Part shown: piece by piece, positions 6,909 to 9,615 of the stretch | Layout: each line of letters starts with the position of its first letter | How positions within the stretch are numbered: the first letter of the stretch is position 1 | Source: Candidatus Hydrogenedentota bacterium | GTDB lineage: Bacteria > Hydrogenedentota > Hydrogenedentia > Hydrogenedentales > SLHB01 | Direction of reading: 5' to 3' | Length of the DNA stretch: 9,615 bases | Assembly: GCA_023384315.1 (NCBI GenBank) | Contig: JAHDWY010000114.1 | Span: forward strand, 1 to 9,615 | Translations under genes and position numbers: made by a program | The notes under the pieces: generated by a model | Databases searched by the model: none | What the model was told of the DNA's origin: nothing | The model's input: only the letters and a program-made list of their open reading frames with translations

Positions 6909-6946
6909 AATTTCCCCATAAGGAAATTCACCGCATCTTTAATGCG
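6909..6946. terminator. Two small hairpins in a convergent gap
   Basis: AATTTCC (6909-6915) pairs with GGAAATT (6922-6928) around a 6-nt loop. CGCAT (6932-6936) pairs with ATGCG (6942-6946) around CTTTA. They fall in the 112-bp gap between the convergent phosphoesterase and propeller genes, where a terminator is expected. Neither has a clear T-tract and the stems are short, so a terminator role is only a suggestion. Confidence 0.3.
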
Positions 6947-6967
6947 TCCGGTCTTTGCTCGTTCCAC

Positions 6968-8404
6968 CTATCGAAATCGAATCGAATACAGGTCGGCTTC
7001 GTTCATCGTAATGTGTAACCGCACCGGTTTACCTGCGAGTTCTCTCAGTTCCGCGTTGCCGCCCCAGGTCACGGCGCGCTCGATGGTGTCGCCGTAGATT
7101 TCGTCGCAGTCGTTTAGTGTATGGCCCGGGATCGCCGCACCAAACTCGTCTTGCAGTTCGATGCGGATGGTCCCCGCGGCGGAGGTGGAGAAGTTGATGA
7201 CCAGTTCCACTTCGCCGGCGCCTTTCACCTCGGGGTCGTCGCTAAACGTCAATGGTTTAGTCGTAAAGGAACCGCCTTCCGCAGGCGCGTTCACGGAAAC
7301 GAATCCATCCTGCCGGATGGTGAAGCGCCGATAGTGGCAGGGCCCCACGTAGTAGCCTTCCGTCAGATAGAGCGAGTATTCATCAGGCGTGTCGGGCAAC
7401 GTGCCCTTGGTGCGCAGGATGCCCCAGGCGGTCATGTTGTTGCGGTTTACCCACCGCGTGTCCTGGAGGCCGGGGCGCACAAACGCTTCACGCCAGCGGT
7501 TCCACTGCATGCCGTCGCGGCTCGTCATGAACACGGCATCGGACACGCCCGTGACGGGATGGTCCACTGGTTTGCGGTCGGGTACGAACCGCTTCGGAAA
7601 CGCCATGAAGATATGCGGCGCGCGGGGGTAGGCGATGGTCGCATTGGTGTACAGGTGTTCCGGCGGCGTGCCCTCGGTGTACGTGATCCACTGAGGATCG
7701 GTCCAGTTAACAAAATCCTGCGAGGTGGCCATCATGATCGCGCGGACTCCCTCATTAAAGCCCCGGTGGAAGTCGACATACTGGCCGCGAACAGTATCCC
7801 AGAATGCGAGATTCTGCGAATCGAAGGCGCCTACCGTAATCACGGGTTCCTCGCGGATGAGTGACCAGTGGAGACCGTCCGGCGATTGAAAGGCTATCAA
7901 GCCTTTGTCCGGGCCGCTCGCCAGCGCCTTGTACAAGGCTTCCGGCGCGCAATCGGGATTCGCATCCTTGAAAGGCGCGAAGTTGTGGACGCCCTCCCAC
8001 ACGATGTTGTTGGCTTTGGACCCCTCGAACTCGATGATTCCCAGTTCCGGCTTCGTCCAATGGATGCCGTCCGTGCTTTCCGCGTAACAGGCGCGTTGGC
8101 CGCCGTGCTCCTCGGTTTCCACGTTGTAATCGGAACCCCGGTAGTACATGCGGAAGAGGTCGCCGTCCTGGAATACGGTCACGTAACAACTCGTATTGCC
8201 TTCCCACGGCGCATCGGTGGTCAATGCAATCTCGCGGGCGATGGGATGGTGGAGTTGAAGCGCGACGTTGTCCATGGAGTCGATCAAGTAGTCATCTACC
8301 AGCGGTTCCAAACGAGTACCGATGTCGAGGGGTTGGGCAAAAGCCGGGGCGACCAATAACAGAACGACACCGGCTCGAATCGCGGATGAAACAAACGGAT
8401 GCAT
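6968..8404 (-). CDS. Secreted glycosidase-like beta-propeller protein (GH43/GH32 clan-like)
   Basis: A 478-residue exported protein. A signal peptide covers residues 1-23 (hydrophobic core AGVVLLLVAPAFA, cleavage likely after AFA). The mature part begins LDIGTRLEPLVDDYLID, followed by repeated propeller-blade phrases typical of the GH32/GH43/GH68 superfamily: MYYRGSDYN (86-94), CYAESTDGIHWTKPELG (106-122), AFQSPDGLHWSL (171-182), MMATSQDFVNWTDPQW (224-239) and FMTSRDGMQWNRW (292-304). A beta-sandwich-like C-terminal segment follows from about residue 385. I recall this protein type as abundant in planctomycetes and relatives, usually labelled glycosyl hydrolase or hypothetical. The catalytic acids cannot be assigned with confidence and the substrate is unknown. 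The ATG at 8404 has GAGGAG (8412-8417) 7 nt upstream. An in-frame ATG at 8503 would put 33 residues before the signal peptide. It diverges from the gene at 8587. Confidence 0.9.
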   Translation of the reverse strand: MHPFVSSAIRAGVVLLLVAPAFAQPLDIGTRLEPLVDDYLIDSMDNVALQLHHPIAREIALTTDAPWEGNTSCYVTVFQDGDLFRMYYRGSDYNVETEEHGGQRACYAESTDGIHWTKPELGIIEFEGSKANNIVWEGVHNFAPFKDANPDCAPEALYKALASGPDKGLIAFQSPDGLHWSLIREEPVITVGAFDSQNLAFWDTVRGQYVDFHRGFNEGVRAIMMATSQDFVNWTDPQWITYTEGTPPEHLYTNATIAYPRAPHIFMAFPKRFVPDRKPVDHPVTGVSDAVFMTSRDGMQWNRWREAFVRPGLQDTRWVNRNNMTAWGILRTKGTLPDTPDEYSLYLTEGYYVGPCHYRRFTIRQDGFVSVNAPAEGGSFTTKPLTFSDDPEVKGAGEVELVINFSTSAAGTIRIELQDEFGAAIPGHTLNDCDEIYGDTIERAVTWGGNAELRELAGKPVRLHITMNEADLYSIRFR

Positions 8405-8454
8405 GGAAAAGCTCCTCTCGCTGACGCTGGAACTTGCGTTGCTCACTGCCCTCG

Positions 8455-8484
8455 ACCATAGCAGGAAACCGCGCCCAATGCCCA
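8455..8484 (-). promoter_or_regulatory. Candidate promoter of the propeller gene
   Basis: Read on the minus strand: -35 TGGGCA (8479-8484, 4 of 6), an 18-bp spacer, and -10 TATGGT (8455-8460) preceded by TGC, which gives an extended -10. It lies about 50 nt before the start at 8404. The -35 is one half of the palindrome at 8479-8493. Confidence 0.4.
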
Positions 8485-8493
8485 ATTTGGGCA
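8479..8493. promoter_or_regulatory. Palindromic operator candidate between divergent genes
   Basis: TGCCCAA-T-TTGGGCA is a perfect 7-bp inverted repeat around one base. A further CCCAA copy directly precedes it (8474-8478). It overlaps the proposed -35 of the leftward promoter and ends 3 bp before the -35 position of the rightward one, the expected place for a regulator acting on both genes. No regulator gene is in the window. Confidence 0.45.
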
Positions 8494-8516
8494 CGCGGCG
8501 CATTCTCCAAAGTGCG

Positions 8517-8525
8517 TGCTATACT
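8517..8525 (+). promoter_or_regulatory. Extended -10 promoter of the last gene
   Basis: TGCTATACT combines a TGn extension with TATACT (5 of 6 matches). The -35 position (8497-8502, GGCGCA) is poor, which an extended -10 can tolerate. Transcription would begin near 8532, leaving a leader of about 55 nt before the GTG at 8587. Confidence 0.5.
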
Positions 8526-8586
8526 CGATGTATTCACTCCAAGACTTCAACGAAGCGAACTCCATCCACAGAGGAGGACCGTCATC

Positions 8587-9615
8587 GTGTTGCACCGCTT
8601 TCGTATTGAGTCACTGTCGCGGCTGCTACTGCTCGCCATCCTATTCATCATACCGGTCGTCGGTGGTTGGGCCTTTGCGGGCGACTGGTCCGCGAACTGG
8701 GATGGCGTGCCCAATCGAGTGTGGATTGGCCCCGAATTCTGGGCGAACCGCTTGCAGGATTGGCGCGTGCAGGATGGACGGCTCGAATGCGTCGAGTCGG
8801 CAAAGAACAAGCCGATGCGCGTGGTTCATTCATTGACGCACTCGATTGCCAGTGGCGATGGCGAGTTTTCGATGACCGTGTTGATTGCGCCCATGAAGCC
8901 GGGCGGCGAACGCAACGCCGACGCGTGGGCAGGCTTTTTCATTGGTGCGGGCGGACACGATGTGGACTATCGGCTGACCGCGCTCACGCACCATTGGACC
9001 GGTGCAGATGGCGGTCTGGTCGCAGCCATTGACGCGACGGGACAGGCTTTCTTCTGCGACAACACGACGGAGGGGCGTCCCCGGCTTCCGACGAGAATCA
9101 ACGCAGGTGAGGGGTTCGCAGAAACCTGGGAGCGCCCGGTACGTCTGGACATGACGTGTGAACGGCGCGACGGCACGTATCATCTGACCCTCTCTGCGTC
9201 GGACGCCGAGAGCAACTACCCCCTGAGTCACGTGAGGCTTTCCAAGATCGATCCGGATTTGGTCGAGGGCAGTCTGGCCTTGGCGTCGAATGGCGGAACG
9301 GGTTTCTGGTTCGACGACTGGACGGCATCAGGCAGCAGCATCACCGCTATCCCGGAGCGCGCCAACGGACCCATTTTGGGGGCGCTGCACACGCTTAGCC
9401 GCGGCACGCTCAAGCTGACGGCGCAGTTTCCGCCCATCGGCGCGGACGACATTCAAACCGCGACGTTGGAGATCCGGAATGCCGACGGCGCATGGACAGT
9501 GGCAGACGAAACGCGCATCACCGAGGACAGCTACACCGCGCCGTTTCGCGTTGAGAATTGGGACGCGGACCGCGATGTCCCCTATCGGGTCGTCTATGAA
9601 CTCAAGACGGGCGCA
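8587..9615 (+). CDS. Secreted protein, probable PhoD-like phosphatase N-terminal part (runs off the window)
   Basis: An open frame of 343 codons reaching the window edge without a stop. The start is GTG at 8587, supported by GAGGAGG (8571-8577) 9 nt upstream; there is no nearby in-frame ATG. A signal peptide covers about residues 1-31 (RLLLLAILFIIPVVGG core, cleavage after AFA). Residues about 32-250 look like a concanavalin/laminin-G-type beta sandwich: VWIGPEFWANRLQDWRVQDG (45-64), AGFFIGAGG (115-123) and GFWFDDWTASG (239-249). Residues from about 262 look like a second beta-sandwich ending FRVENWDADRDVPYRVVYE (320-338). I recall this order in front of PhoD-like metallophosphatase domains of planctomycete-type proteins, but the catalytic part would be beyond the edge. 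The coding call is secure; the enzyme call is tentative. It shares a regulatory gap with the divergent propeller gene. Confidence 0.85.
   Translation, partial: MLHRFRIESLSRLLLLAILFIIPVVGGWAFAGDWSANWDGVPNRVWIGPEFWANRLQDWRVQDGRLECVESAKNKPMRVVHSLTHSIASGDGEFSMTVLIAPMKPGGERNADAWAGFFIGAGGHDVDYRLTALTHHWTGADGGLVAAIDATGQAFFCDNTTEGRPRLPTRINAGEGFAETWERPVRLDMTCERRDGTYHLTLSASDAESNYPLSHVRLSKIDPDLVEGSLALASNGGTGFWFDDWTASGSSITAIPERANGPILGALHTLSRGTLKLTAQFPPIGADDIQTATLEIRNADGAWTVADETRITEDSYTAPFRVENWDADRDVPYRVVYELKTGA

Noticed and set aside
8405..8503. In-frame ATG at 8503 as start of the propeller protein
   Set aside because: It would place 33 residues before a clear signal peptide and would start upstream of both the proposed promoter and the strong ribosome binding site at 8412-8417.

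Overview
This is a GC-rich bacterial chromosomal window with ordinary gene density and no plasmid, phage, IS, CRISPR or RNA-gene signature that I can see. No rRNA or marker gene fixes the taxonomy. The mixture of genes suggests a Planctomycetes/PVC-like or Candidatus Hydrogenedentes-like environmental bacterium. That is an inference from family recall, not a measurement. The main pointers are a YCII/DGPF protein, a two-domain GlnE, secreted beta-propeller glycosidase-like and PhoD-like proteins, and a palindromic GGCGGGACGCCC-type intergenic repeat.

Layout, left to right. A YCII-related (DGPF) gene lies on the minus strand (112-546). A non-coding gap of about 300 bp follows, then two small plus-strand genes: an orphan cytoplasmic protein with two WD40/TolB-like strand motifs (854-1297) and a two-helix membrane protein of DUF6868 type (1345-1587). 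The convergent gap at 1588-1702 holds a compact repeat of three 19-bp palindromes at an exact 26-bp period. Next, on the minus strand, comes a kinase-then-glnE pair: glycerate 2-kinase (4737-5864) transcribed ahead of glnE (1703-4681), 55 bp apart. A divergent metallophosphoesterase lipoprotein (6040-6855) follows, preceded by a TTGACA promoter candidate. It converges on a secreted GH43/GH32-clan-like propeller protein (6968-8404, minus). The last gene (8587 to the window edge, GTG start) diverges from that one and encodes a secreted protein with a concanavalin-like N-terminal region, probably the front of a PhoD-like phosphatase.

Functionally the window is mostly separate housekeeping and secretory functions. 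GlnE controls glutamine synthetase by adenylylation, and glycerate kinase feeds glycerate into glycolysis. Three exported proteins (lipoprotein phosphoesterase, propeller hydrolase, PhoD-like protein) fit a heterotroph scavenging sugars and phosphate esters. The clearest regulatory structure is a 15-bp palindrome at 8479-8493 between the two divergent secreted-protein genes. It overlaps the -35 of one proposed promoter and abuts that of the other.

I did not find a convincing new multi-gene system. The features most worth a second look are the periodic triple palindrome at 1592-1674 and the divergent operator candidate near 8486.
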